From NCBI RefSeq assembly GCF_050947875.1, contig NC_134570.1, positions 231,989,265 through 232,053,264 on the forward strand: DNA of 64,000 nucleotides, read 5' to 3'. A model generated the notes under the pieces. That model made no database searches, was not told where the DNA came from, and saw nothing but the letters and a program-made list of their open reading frames with translations. Position numbers and translations under genes: made by a program. This DNA is from Dermacentor variabilis (taxonomy: Eukaryota > Arthropoda > Arachnida > Ixodida > Ixodidae). Below, piece after piece: positions 30,029 through 42,300 of the stretch (its first letter is position 1; every line of letters begins with the position of its first letter).

Positions 30029-32900
30029 TCATGGAATGAAGAACTCTCGTATGCTACGTATGCTGCACATTTCTACATGAATATCCTGGAAAATTAGTTT
30101 GTTCAACAGAACTGCAAGTGCATGACGTAACATTTGCCGCCCAAGCTCAGTACGACAAAATGGCACGTGCCAATATTCTTTACTACGGAATGGATATATA
30201 ATGGTGTTCGTTTTCAACGGTGATATGCTAAGAAATGCATGCTCGCTGTTATATACAGATTTTTTTGTATCTTATGCATAGAAAATACTCGTAAAATTTG
30301 GGCACGGGAACAATTTTAAACTGACGAAACAGTTCAGCAGTGTGTACATTGTAATCAGCACTAGGGAAATGACGTAATGCCTTCTTTTGTAGCACATGCA
30401 GTTTGCTAGTGTTAGACGATGTGGTATTTCCCCAAACCAGGAAACAATAGTTAAAATGGGATAAGAAGGGTGTGTTATAAATTAACAATTTTTACGGATA
30501 CGGGAACGTGTGAGCGAAATTTTGCTAGAACACCAACACACCTATTTAGGCGAGACATAACTGAGCTAACGTGAGGATCCCAGCTCATGCTTTTATTGAA
30601 AAGTATTCCTAGCGTTTTTACAGTATCAACTATTTCAATGTTGCAGTTGTTGAACTTTATCACTGGTTTTACAATAAGTGAATTTTGACGCGCATGAAAC
30701 AACACAGCTTTTGTTTTTTTGGAATTTATTAACAGGCAATTTGCAGCGCTCCATCTACTAAGCTTTTCCATAGTTTCGTTAATAACCAAGGTCAGGTGCT
30801 GCACGTCACGGCTTTTAAATAGGAGGCTTGTGTCATCTGCATATAAAATATAACTTGGGTCGTTGCTAATAGTTGTTATATCATTAATATATAGCAGAAA
30901 CAATAATGGGCCCAGGATACTACCCTGAGGGACTCCTGTGGTGATATTCTGGTAAGTAGACACGTAGTTTCCTATCGTCACGCCCTGGCATCGATATTGT
31001 AGGTAAGATTTTAGGAGGAGCGCTGCGATTCCACGAATACCGTATAATTCCCGTTTTTCCAAAAGTATTTCATGGTTGATCCGATCGAACGCCTTCGAGT
31101 AGTCTATAAATACACCGATGCACAATTCTTTGTTTTCAATGGACTCAAGAATTAATTCTTTTTGCTTTAGAAGAGCTGTTTCTGTGGACCTGTTTGGTAG
31201 AAAGCCATACTGAGATGAAGTAATCAAGTTAAATTTCACGCAAAACTTCATTAGTCGTTTATAAATTATCTTCTCCAAGCCCATGGAAAAAATGGGCAGA
31301 ATCGAAATTGGCCTATAGTTAGCCATGTCATTTCTGTCACCACTTTTAAAAAGCATACTAACTTTAGCTACTTGCATCAGTTTTGGAAAGCAACCTGAAG
31401 ATATTGATAAGTTATATACATAAGCCAATACTGGGGCTATTATTTCAACCACGTGTTTAACTGGAGCTATCTCTATACCATCAATATCATGTGCTTTGCT
31501 GTTTTTAAATGAGTTAAATATGGCACATATTTCGGCCTCATTAGTTGGTTCGAGATACATGCTAAAAGGGTTGCTATTTATGGCATGTTTAGACCTACTT
31601 GACCTTTGCGGACCTGACACAGCATCTTTGAGAAACGTATTAAATTGTTCAGCAACCTCGAAGCCCTCAATATGACGGCCATGATAGTTTAGCTCCGTGA
31701 CTGTTGCCGAGACTTGTGTGCGATTTAGGAGACTGTTGAGCTTATTCCACATCTGCGCACTGTCTCTACATTGCTCTTTACTAAACTGATTGTGCAGAAA
31801 AGAGCGCTTTTCGTTTTTTAGAAAGGCGTTAAGCTTATTACGATATTTTTTATAAATATCGAGATCCTCTGGTGATCTGGTCTTAAGAAACTTTTGGAAC
31901 AATCTTCCCTTCTTTTTTATTCTGCGCAGGCACTCGCGGTTGATCCACGGTTTCCGGTTTTTGTTACATTTTCGCAATACTTTTTCCTTAAAATGTTCGA
32001 AATAAATACTTTTGAAAGCAGAAATGAAAGCCTCGTATGCGGCGTCGGCCGTTGAAGAATGGTAAACGCCAGTCCAAGTTTCCCTTTAAGGCACGCGTTT
32101 GTGGGAACGATATTTTGTACCGTCTTTACATCGTTCATTTGCGCATATGTAAGCTTATCTTCAGCCCTGATAAACAAATAACTCGGCAAGTGGTCGCTGA
32201 TATCACAATTCAGGACACCAGTTGTCAAACTTTCGGTATGTATATTTGTAATAAAGAGGTCGATGAGTGCCTATGTGTAGGATGTAACACGCGTTGCCGT
32301 ATCTGTTAAGATAGCGTGACCAGATGACTCTACTGCTGAAAAGAGCGTTTCATTAATGCAGGAAGATTTTAAGATATCAATGTTTAGGTCTCCGCCAAGA
32401 ATTAGTTTCGCGTTTTTCGAATTAACATAATTTAGAAGTTTTTCAAGGTATCCAATGAAATGTTGGATTTGTGCCTTGGGTGGCCGATACATGACAGTGA
32501 AAATATATTCGCGCGATAGTAATGTCAAACATTCTATGTCCTCGGATATAATGAAAAACTCGGCATCTATTTCACATTCTAGCTCACGTTTCACGAGAAC
32601 CTCTAAACCGCCACCTTGCTTATGTTGCCTATTAAGAAAGAAGCTTTGATAACCTTCGCGGTGGAAAATTTCAGTATTTGCAGAACACCATGTCTCTGTA
32701 AACATAATCACATCGAAATTGAAAACAAATTCATCTAAGAAAACTGACAGTTCTTCCTCCTTGTTTCTCAGGGACCGCACATTCAGGTGAAAGCAGGTAA
32801 AATGGTTTTTAGAATAGTGAAATGCATTATTAACGTATTCTGGGGACACGGCCATTGCAAAAGCATTGAATAACAGAAAAAATATGTGCAGTCGACGCAA
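30029..32900 (-). pseudogene. CR1-like LINE ORF2 (endonuclease and reverse transcriptase)
   Basis: 32271-32900: EEP endonuclease with HLNVRSLRNK, TETWCS, QGGGLEV, YRPPKAQ and GGDLNIDIL. An in-frame TAG near 32273 interrupts it, then DISDHLP follows in the same frame (to 31917). A frameshift in the linker leads to 30475-31977: the RT with YRPISILP, GFLPNRSTETAL, DYSKAFDRINH, GVPQGSILGPLLF and the intact catalytic YADD box, then a thumb region. A further frameshift near 30480 leads to the C-terminal part (SHFNYCFLVWGN, YNVHTAEL), ending near 30029. The protein nicks DNA and copies its own RNA in the nucleus. Confidence 0.82.
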
Positions 32901-32901
32901 A

Positions 32902-33630
32902 CTAGTTCATCCTTTCTAGATCACGCTCATTGCGAATGTGCACAATCGGTGACGTTTCATCTTTCCTGGCCAAAATCTTGCCGCTGCTTTACCAAACAAA
33001 TCGCCAGTTTTTCAATCTCTTTTGCGCAAGCGCCATGCTGAGAAGATGTTTCAGCGTTGGACACAGGTGCTCGTTAACATACAGTGGTGAACCAGGGGAA
33101 AAACCCAGTTCCTCAGTAGACAGGCATGACTTTTTTGCTTTCTGTAGGATTGAATCACGCTTGGTACGGCTCTTAAACTGCACAATTATGTTTGGGGTGG
33201 CATCAGCATTCCTTGTAGGCACACGATGGCACACTTCAATGTCTGTTTCCACGATAGGATCATTCAAGACCACACCGATTTTGTGCAAAATCTTAGGAAG
33301 GCTTTCACTTTCAGTCAAGGGTACACCTTTTATCTCGAGATTGCGGTTTCTTGAGTACTGCTCGGCCACAGTAACACGGTTCTCGAGTTGACCGACTTGC
33401 TTTGATCGCGTTGAGCAATCGCTGGCAAGTTTTGTGTTAATTGCCTTGAGCTCCTTGTTTTCTTTCGCGATTTCATTTTTTTCCTGCTTGACCTTTTCGA
33501 GTTCGGCATGACAGAAGTCAAGACTTGCCTTCAGCTCTCTCAGTTCTTTTCTGACTTCGTGTTCCAATTTAGATTTGAAATCTGACATTTCCTTCCTGAG
33601 CTCCTCTCGAAATTTGGCGGAATCAGCCAT
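32902..33630 (-). pseudogene. CR1-like LINE ORF1 (coiled coil, RNA-binding domain)
   Basis: Starts at ATG 33630 (MADSAKFREEL). A long heptad coiled coil (residues about 10-95) is followed by the ORF1 core AEQYSRNRNLEIKGVPL and a C-terminal block YVNEHLCPTLK. A TAA at 32989-32991 interrupts it; the same frame continues with GKILARKDETSPIVHI to a TAG at 32902-32904, so the last ~30 residues are cut off in this copy. There is no PHD finger, unlike ORF1 at 849-2102. ORF1 proteins of this type coat the LINE RNA. Confidence 0.78.
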
Positions 33631-33730
33631 AATAATCACAATACAAGCGAACACACAAGCACTGGTATCGGCAGCAGTTAAGGCAGAAATTAGAGTGTTT
33701 TCTGTACTAATTGTGAAAAAAATTTCTAAC

Positions 33731-34208
33731 CTGCAAATATACAAAGTAGCTTCAGAAGGTTGTCGAGCTGCCCCCGCTGCTGCCAAGTGGTTGCGGATCG
33801 GAGATGCAGGCCTTTATGTAGCTTGTTCTTCCACCTGGTGGGCGTGACGCCACTGGCAATCACACGTAGTCACTGCAGGTGAGCCTTGCACTTGCTGATA
33901 TCACGGCGTGCCGTAAGCAGCTGTTGAAACAGTGGTCCAAGCTGCAAATATACAAAGTAGCTTCAGAAGGTTGTCGAGCTACCCCCGCTGCTGCCAAGTG
34001 GTTGCGGATTGGAGATGCAGGCCTTTATGTAGCTTGTTCTTCCACCTGGTGGGCGTGACGCCACTGGCAGTCACACGTAGTCACTGCAGGTGAGCGTTGC
34101 ACTTGCTGTTATCACGGCGTGCCGTAAGCAGCTGCTGAAACAGTGGTCCAAGCTGCAAATATATAAAGCAACTTCAGAAGGTTGTCGAGCTGCCCCGCTG
34201 CTGCCAAG
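33731..34208 (-). promoter_or_regulatory. LINE 5' UTR built from tandem 211-bp units
   Basis: Units at 33731-33941 and 33942-34152 are nearly identical, followed by a partial third (34153-34208). On the minus strand each carries a TATA-like CTACATAAAGGCCTGCA (33805-33821, 34016-34032) and ends with TGTATATTTGCAG. The arrangement parallels that of the unrelated 224-bp units at 2177. Promoter activity is inferred, not shown. Confidence 0.65.
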
Positions 34209-34284
34209 TAGACAATAATCATATGTATATTCCTTCACATTTATGGAAAGCTGATGTTTTATATGAAGCTGATATCGCACTCGG

Positions 34285-34286
<2 letters not shown>

Positions 34287-34324
<38 letters not shown>
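34287..34324. repeat. (AT)n microsatellite
   Basis: An uninterrupted AT run, directly before the 5' LTR of gypsy element 2. The 3' LTR ends in another AT run at 45171, so the element inserted into an AT microsatellite. Confidence 0.9.
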
Positions 34325-34326
<2 letters not shown>

Positions 34327-34511
34327 TGTGACGCTCTTAGGTGCATAGTGGGTTCATGCCTCAACAAACAGTATGCGGGGGCACCGAAGGGTAGTGAACG
34401 AGGACGACGACGTGTGGCTGGCTGGCTGAATCTCGACAGGCGCTCAGTTGACCAAGGCCATCGCTTCTAACTCTACCCGGCTTCAAAGTAACGCCTATTG
34501 TGGGCATAACA
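34327..34511 (+). repeat. Gypsy element 2, 5' LTR
   Basis: 185 bp, TGTGACGCTC ... GCATAACA, with TG...CA ends. Nearly identical to 44986-45170. Confidence 0.88.
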
Positions 34512-34514
34512 GAG

Positions 34515-34530
34515 TGGTGGAGGTGCGGGG
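34515..34530 (+). other. Primer-binding site of gypsy element 2
   Basis: TGGTGGAGGTGCGGGG lies 3 nt after the LTR. The same TGGTGGAGGTGC core follows the 5' LTR in all four gypsy elements here. The TGG pairs with a tRNA CCA end; the tRNA was not identified. Confidence 0.7.
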
Positions 34531-34615
34531 TACGACAGAACGTACCACGGAGTCGCAACATCTAAAACTTCGCCGGTGCCGTCGTCTTGCCGGTCTCTTG
34601 CCAACGACCTTCCCT

Positions 34616-35898
34616 ATGGCTCAGGACGGAGGTGGACAAATGCCAGCTATACTTTCACCTTCTCAAAGTTCAGCGCCAGTTGGACCTTTGCGGCACTACA
34701 TGCAACCACGCTCGTTCGCGGGAAAAGTGGGCGAAGACGTCGACGAGTGGCTGATGCACTACGCAAGGGTGAGCCGCTACAACCGTTGGGATTCTGTCAC
34801 TCAGCTTGAATATGTTGCACTCTTTCTGAGTGAGACAGCGCTGATGTGGTATGAAAACCACGAAGACTCCCTAACAACGTGGGAGCACTTTGTCGAGGAA
34901 ATTAAGAAGTGTTTTGGCGACACCCAGAAACCAAACAGAAACGCGCCGAGAGAACACTTGCTCAAAGAGCTCAAGCTCCTGGAGAAACATGCACTATATA
35001 CATAGAGGAAATGCTCAAGCTGTGCAAAACCGTAAATCCGCAGATGTCCGAGGAAGACCGAGTCGGACATCTCCTCAAAGGAATTGCAGAAGATGTATAC
35101 AATTTCCTCATAAGTCGGGAACACGTTGATTCCGTCTCAGATGTCGTGCGTCATTGCCGTACGTTTGAGACGTTGAAAACACGTCGCATTGTGCCAAAGT
35201 TTGGACGCCTGGCGAATGTGACAACCATTGCCAGCGTCGATGAGAGCCCGTCTGCCGATCTTTCGTCTACTATACGGCAGATCGTGCGTGAAGAACTGCT
35301 GCGGCACGAGGAACTAGCGCGCGACGTCATACGACAACCTGACGCTTATTACCCGCAACACATGGCGCCTGCCGCACCCTGCGCTTCCTGGCAACCGGCG
35401 GTATGTGTCACAGAGGTCAACCACAGAGGTGCTCCATGACCACGTGAGGACACATTTACACCCGAACACCGACCAGCAGAACACCCTCGCCTCAGCAGGT
35501 TTGCATGCAGACCGACCGTTCCTCCTGTGAAGCAGGCTCAGCCGCTCCGCTCTGCTACACGACCCCCCACGGCTGAGCGCTTCGAAGGGCAGTTCATCGA
35601 TCGTCGTTTACCTGTGTGCTATAGCTGTGGCGACTTGGGTCACATTGCCAGGTACTGCAATCGCCGCCAACCACCGAGGTTCGACCGATCGACGATGTCT
35701 AGGCGGTACCGCGCTCTTCTGGGCGAAACATATTCGCCCTCGCACACATATTTAGGAAGCTTGCCTCACCAGCACCCGGAGCCGCTACGGAACGCTTCTC
35801 CAGCATCCGATAGCAGCTTGACACCACCACCCGCTCCTCGTGTAAGCCGGTCGCCCTCTCCGCGGTGTCGACACCCGTCGCCACCTCCGGAAAACTAG
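34616..35898 (+). pseudogene. Gypsy element 2 gag
   Basis: Starts at ATG 34616 (MAQDGGGQMPA). The capsid-like core has EDVDEWLMHYARVSRYN and WYENHEDSL..WEHFVEEI. A frameshift near 34975 passes to the frame of 34909-35439 (YIEEMLKLCKTV, NFLISREHV). A TGA at 35437-35439 then breaks the frame before the nucleocapsid at 35527-35898, whose zinc knuckle is CYSCGDLGHIARYC. The gag end overlaps pol (from 35865) in a -1 frame, as in many gypsy elements. Confidence 0.8.
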
Positions 35899-38800
35899 CC
35901 AGCGCGGCCGTTGGAGGTGAGGTCGCTGGACAATCTTCGATATCGACAGAGATACCTCCAACCATTTGTATGTTTAAGAATAAGGTGTTTGTATTAATTG
36001 ACGGGGTTTCATCCATGGTCTTAGTGGACACGGGAGCAACCGTTTCAGTGATGAGTCTTGCGTTTAAAAGCCTCCTAGGAAGAAAGGTGATGTTTCGCTG
36101 GGACCGTGCCGATACGTTTCGCGGAGTGAGTGGGGAGTTGTTGTATCCTGTGGGCGTGTGTAATGTAGACGTTACCTTGGGTGGTCAAATATTTAACGCG
36201 GAGTTCGTTGTTCTACCTCATTTTACGCATGACGTAATCCTGGGTCTTGATTTTTTAAAACTGTGTGGTGCCACCGTCGACTGCAAAACGGGTGAAATCA
36301 GTGTAGGTACGAGCTTTGCAGCGGCGTTTATGGAAGCCCCACCGTATCGTGAAAGTGTGCTTTGTGTATCCCGGGATACAGTTGTGCCTCCGTTATCCGC
36401 AACGTGTGTTTCAGTCGCCTGTTTCCCCACCAGCAACGGAACGTTTGACGCTACCGTGGAGCCCGTTCACCTGAGTTGCATCAAGAGGAATGTACTGATA
36501 CCGTATTGCATGCTGTCAGTTGTTCAGGGACGCACCAACTTATGGGCCGTAAACTGTTCGAGTGAACCTGCAATACTACCACAGGGTCTGAAACTTGCCG
36601 CCTACCATGAAGATCACGTGCCATCGCTCGCCATTCTTACAGCGGCCCTTGATTCTGCGGATGAGCGCCATTTCGCTAATGTCTGCCCTGCGGCGCACTC
36701 CTCATTTCTGACTATGGTAAACAAGTCGCTCAGCACTAAGCAGCGTCACGAAGTGGCGAATATTCTGCTAAAACATGCCCGACTGTTTGACTTCTTCCAG
36801 CAAGAGGGACCACCATTGTTTCCTCCTTCTCGTATACACCATCGCATCGATACGGTATCTGCCCAACCGCTGCTACAGAAACCATACAGGGTCTCACCGT
36901 CGGAACGCAAGGTGATCAATGACCAAGTCCACGAAATGCTAAATAAGAATGTAATCCAAGAATCCTGTAGTCCGTGGGCAGCGCCAGTGATCCTGGTTAG
37001 AAAGAAAGATGGTACATGGCGATTTTGTGTTGACTACCGCCGCCTCAACACCATCACTAAAAAGGACATATATCCTCTTCCGCGTATTGATGATGCTATC
37101 GACTGCCTCTCATCAGCGTCTTACTTTTCGTCTGTTGACTTGAAGTCGGGGTACTGGCAGATTCCTATGCACGAGGCAGACAAGGAGAAAACGGCATTTG
37201 TAACACCAGATGGACTTTTTGAATTTAATGTGATGCCGTTTGGGCTCTGTAATGCGCCTGCAACTTTCGAGCGCTTCATGGACAACATCTTGCGTGGTTT
37301 GAAGTGGGAAGTATGCATGTGCTATCTAGATGTAGTGATCTTCGGGCGCACGTTCAGTGAGCACAACGCACGTCTCGATCTTGTGCTAGACTGCTTGGAC
37401 AAAGCGGGTTTGGTGCTCAACTCGAAGAAGTGTCATTTTGGAGAGCGCCAAACACTCGTTCTGGGACACCTAGTGGATAAGGACGGTATACGGCCTGCTC
37501 CAGCGAAGACTGCTACGGTGGAAGCCTTCAAGCAACCTCGCCATGTAAAAGAGCTACGCAGTTTCCTAGGGCTTTGCTCGTACTTCCGCCGATTTATTCG
37601 TGGATTTGCCAACATCGCGTATCCGCTGACATGCCTCCTCCAGAAGAGCGTTCCCTTTGAATGGACTCCTGAATGTGAAGCTAGTTTTCGTGAGCTGAAG
37701 TCTCGTCTGACGTCTCATCCCATTCTCCGACACTTCGACCATGCGGCTCCCACAGAAGTTCATACGGACGCTAGCGGTATTGGCATCGGCGCCGTCATTA
37801 TTCAACGCGTCGACACCAAAGAACACGTCGTCGCCTATGCGAGTCGTTCTTTAAGTAAGTCCGAGCGTAACTACACCGTTACAGAGCAAGAATGTCTGCC
37901 AGTTACTTTAGCAGTACAGCGCTTCCGGTCGTACCTGTACGAGCGCCCCTTCACTGTGGTGACAGACCATCATTCTCTCTGCTGGCTGGTTAATCTCCGT
38001 GATCCGTCGGGCCGGCTTGCGCGTTGGACACTCCGTTTACAGGAATATAACTTTACCGTTTCTTATAAAAGCGGCCGCCGACACGCCGACGCTGACTGCC
38101 TCTCGCGCATGCCGCTTCCAACGACGGACTGCGACGCGGACAACTTCGACTGCTGTATCGCATCACTGGAGCCGGGATTTCCTGATATAAATACCTTCAA
38201 GGTCGAGCAACAAAAAGACAGAACTTTAGAAGCACTGCTCATTACTGCAAGGCAATCAGCACCATCCACTCGTTTCTGTGTTCGTGATGGGGTTCTTTAC
38301 AAAAAGAACTATTCTACTACAGGCCCACGATATCTTCTGGTGGTCCCGGAGAGTCTCCGTGTCTCCGTCTTGCGCGCTATGCATGACGATCCAACATCTG
38401 GACATTTGGGTTCTGCGCGAACTCTCTACCGCCTCCAAGAAAGGTTCTACTGGCCGAAAATGCGCCAGACGACCGCCCAGTATGTGTCCAGCTGCAGCGA
38501 GTGTCAACGTTATAAGCGTCCGACGAGTGCTCCTCCTGGTCAACTCCATCCAGTGCCACCCCCAGCTCTCCCTTTGAGCAAGTTGGCATCGACCTCCTCG
38601 GTCCTTTCCCGCGTTCATCCGATGGGAATCGCTGGATTATCGTGTGTGCCGATCACTTGACACGCTACTGTGAGACAGCTGCAATACCATCGGCTACTGC
38701 AACCGAAGTGTGTATTTTTCTGCTGCGTTTTGTCATTCTCCGACATGGACCTCCCAGAGTCATCATCAGCGATCGTGGGCGGCAGTTCACTGCAGACGTG

Positions 38801-39091
38801 GTCGAAGAGATGCTTCGTCTATGTGCTTCAAGGTTTCGACATTCCACCCCGTATCATCCCCAAACAAATGGCCTTACGGAACGCACGAACAGAACTCTTA
38901 CTAACATGCTGTCCATGTATGTCGAGTCAGATCATAAGAACTGGGACGCGTGCTACCTTTCATTACGTACGCATTTAACACCTCAAAGCATGAAGTTACA
39001 GGCTACAGTCCCTTCTTTCTTCTCTACGCTCGTCCGCCTCGTTATACACTAGACACTATCTTCCCGTTTTCCAGCCACGATAATCTTTGTA
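35865..39091 (+). pseudogene. Gypsy element 2 pol, upstream part (protease, RT, RNase H, integrase)
   Basis: 35865-38660 is one open frame of 931 residues. Protease: LVDTGATVSV and DVILGLDFLKL. RT: VILVRKKDGTWRFCVDYR, DLKSGYWQI, FGLCNAPATF. The catalytic box reads YLDV (37323-37334) where YLDDVV is expected, consistent with loss of one Asp codon. RNase H: TEVHTDASGIG. Integrase zinc domain: HDDPTSGH ... CSECQ. Near 38570 a frameshift moves integrase to 38642-39052 (CADHLTRY, IISDRGRQF, TERTNR, i.e. the DDE triad), and a second near 38950 moves it again (LPFITYAFNTSKHE). Element 2b interrupts at 39095. Confidence 0.86.
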
Positions 39092-39094
39092 TAT
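39091..39094. repeat. Target-site duplication of gypsy element 2b, left
   Basis: ATAT here and at 44582-44585 flank element 2b. Four bp fits Ty3/gypsy integrases. Confidence 0.75.
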
Positions 39095-39282
39095 TGTCAC
39101 GAAAAGACAATAGACGATGTACCCGGCGTCGGCGAGGGAGGCGGTTGAACAAGATGGGGTGCAATAATTTAAGCCGGCGTCCTCAGCTTCTACCTCTTCT
39201 ACTTTAGCGCCCGTCTGTTGCTGAGCGCATGTTCCAGTCCCAACTTCTTTTTTTTAGCGCTGGCTCGTGACACCTGGCGGCA
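39095..39282 (-). repeat. Gypsy element 2b, 3' LTR
   Basis: 188 bp, mirrored by 44394-44581 with about six differences. The polypurine tract (GGCGGGGGAGTAA on the minus strand, 39283-39295) abuts its internal side. Confidence 0.9.
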
Positions 39283-39375
39283 TTACTCCCCCGCCAAAAG
39301 AAAGGCATCGACCCGATGCTTAGTAAACTAGGAGGAGGAAGTGTGGAATTCGTATGATATCGGATTGGCGTCGCC

Positions 39376-42300
39376 TTAACGCGCGAAATACGGCTTGAGG
39401 CGAATAACATGCACTATCTCTGAGCGGTGCTGTCGACGCCGAGGCGACGCGGCACTGTCGGGAATGACTTGATAGTTCACTTCACTAACGCGGCGTATCA
39501 CTTTGTAGGTTCCAAAGTATCTACTAAGGAGCTTCTCAGACAACTCCTGGCGACGGACTGGAGTCCACACCCAGACTTGGTCACCTGGCTGGTACTCGAC
39601 GTGCCGATGTCGAAGGTTGTAGCGTCTTGCGTCTGTACTCTGTTGCTTCGCGATGTGTATGCGCGCGAGTTGGCGAGCTTCCTCTGCGTGTTGAGTAAGT
39701 TGCTCGGCGTCGGCAGTAAGTGATGCGGCGGTGTCGTGCGGGAGCATAGCGTCTAGTGTGGTCTGGACCTCGCGCCCGTAGACAAGACGGAACGGTGTGA
39801 AGCGTGTGGTTTCCTGAATGGCGGTGTTGTACGCGAATGTAACGTACGGCAGGACTTGATCCCATGTTTTATGCTGGACGTCCACATACATAGACAGCAT
39901 GTCAGCTATGGTTTTGTTTAGCCGTTCCGTCAGTCCGTTGGTCTGCGGATGATAGGCAGTCGCCTTGCGATGCTGCGTGCAGCTCAGCTCGAATATGTCC
40001 TCTATAAGTTGGGCTGTAAAGGCAGTGCCTCTGTCGGTGATGACATGTGAGGGGGCACCATGTCTGAGGACTATGTGCTCGATAGAGAACTGGGCAACTT
40101 CGTAGGCCGTGGCACGTTGTACAGCTTTCGTCTCGGCGTAGCGTGTTAGATAGTCCGTGGCGACTATAATCCACTTGTTTCCGCTGGCTGACAAGGGAAA
40201 GGGTCCCAGAAGACCCATGCCGATTTGATCAAACGGCGCGCTAGGTGGTGCGATGGGTTGGAGTAACCCCCCGGGCTTCAAAGACGGCGACTTCCGGCGT
40301 TGACACTCCCGGCAGCTTTGCACGTAACGCTTCACCGTGGTAGAAAGTCTGGGCCAGTAATACGTTTGGCGTACTCGTGCAAGAGTGCGTGAAAATCCCA
40401 AGTGTCCAGACGTGGGCTCATCATGGCAGGCTAGGAGAATGTCATCACGAAGGGCGGCAGGTATTACCAATAGAGACTCTTTGTCGGTGGCACTCGAGTT
40501 TTTCTTGTAGAGGACGCCCTGTCGGAGGCAGAATGTCGAGAGGCTGCGAGACATATGTCGTGGGATTGAAGTATTCTTGCCTTCTAGGTGATCGATGAGA
40601 GGGCGTATTTCGGCGTCCTCGCGCTGCCGTATGATCAAGTCTGATGCGGTGAGGGCCCCAAGGAATGCGCCGTCTTCGTCCATGTCCTTATCGCAAGTGG
40701 TGACGGGAGCGTGCGACAACGTGTCCGCATCTTCGTGTTTTCGGCCCGATTTGTAGACGATGGTAACATCGAACTCCTGCAGACGGAGACTCCATCGAGC
40801 AAGTCGCCCGGACGGGTCTCGTAAGTTGGCTAACCAACACAGGGAATGGTGGTCTGTCACCACCTTGAAAGGGCGACCGTAGAGATAAGGCCGAAATTTC
40901 ATGATGGCCCAGAAAACCGCTAGACACTCTTTCTCGGAGGTGGAGTAGTTGATTTCGGCGCGTGAAAGGGTGCGACTGGCGTAAGCGATGACTCGCTCGA
41001 CGCCTTCCTGGTGTTGAACGAGCACAGCGCCAAGACCGATGTTGCTGGCATCGGTATGCACCTCGGTGTCAGCGTCCTCGTCAAAGTGAGCGAGGACAGG
41101 TGATTCCTGCAGGCGTTGCCGTAACTCGGTGAAAGCTGCGTCCTGCTCATGCGCCCAAACAAAGGGTGTGTCTTCTCGCGTTAGGCGTATGAGTGGTTCA
41201 GCGATGTGCGAGAAATTGGCGATGAAGCGACGATAGTACGCACACAGACCGAGAAAGCGGCGTACTGCTTTCTTGTCACGAGGAGTCGGAAAAGCAGCAA
41301 CAGCAGATGTTTTGTCTGGGTCAGGCTGGACGCCGTCGGCGTTCACGACATGCTCGAGGCACTTCAGCTCTTCATAACCGAAGTGACACTTTTCTGGCTT
41401 TAGTGTGAGATTAGCGGAGCGGAGCGCCTCAAGTACCGCCTCTAAACGCTTCAGATGTTCTTCGAAGGTCGCCGCAAACACGACGACGTCATCTAAGTAT
41501 ACTAAACAGCAGTGCCACTTCAGACCCGTCAGAACAGTGTCCATCATTCGCTGGAATGTGGCCGGTGCAGAACACAGGCCAAATGGAAGTACTTTAAATT
41601 CGTACAGTCCATCTGGGGTAACAAAGGCAGTTTTTTCGCGATCTCGTTCGTCAACTTCGATTTGCCAATATCCGCTCTTCAGATCTATGGATGAAAAATA
41701 CCTGGTTCGCCGGAGTCGATCTAACGAATCATCGATCCGCGGAAGCGGATAAACGTCTTTTTTTGTGACGTTGTTCAACTTTCTATAGTCAACGCAGAAC
41801 CTAAGCGTTCCGTCTTTCTTTTTGACGAGGACCACCGGCGATGACCAAGGGCTTTGGGATGGTTGTATGACGTCATCGTCAAGCATTTCTTTCACTTGTG
41901 CATTAATCACGTTGCGCTCTTTCGCCGATACGCGATAAGGCAGTTGTCGTATGGGACGAGCATCGTCATACGTGATTATTCGGTGTCTCGTGATGGACGT
42001 CTGGCGTACCTTAGAAGAAGATGCGAAGCACTCCTTGAACCGAAGGAGCAACTCACGCAGCACTTCCTGCTTTTCCTCCGAAAGGTCTGAATTGATGTCA
42101 ATATTGCTGAGTGTCTGAGCTGGGTTCTCCTTCGTCACAGACGCACAGCATTCAGCAACGTCTGCTATTGGCTCCGCGAAAGCAATAGTAGTACGACGAA
42201 ATAGGTGCCAATGTTCCTGGCTGAAATTCGTCACGAGGAGCGCCGAAAGTCCACCTCGAAGCATAATCAGACTGCGGGCTGCACATACACCGTGTGTCAG

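Larger units (their letters stand above)
29765..34208 (-). mobile_element. CR1-like LINE, near full length
   Basis: From right to left on the minus strand: tandem 5' UTR units (33731-34208), ORF1 (32902-33630), ORF2 (about 30029-32900), a 3' UTR and a (CAACTT)n-like tail near 29765-29795. All domains are present and RT motifs are intact, with only a few stops and frameshifts, so it is a fairly young but dead copy. It lies about 460 bp upstream of the M13-like exon on the same strand, probably inside that gene's intron. Confidence 0.8.
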
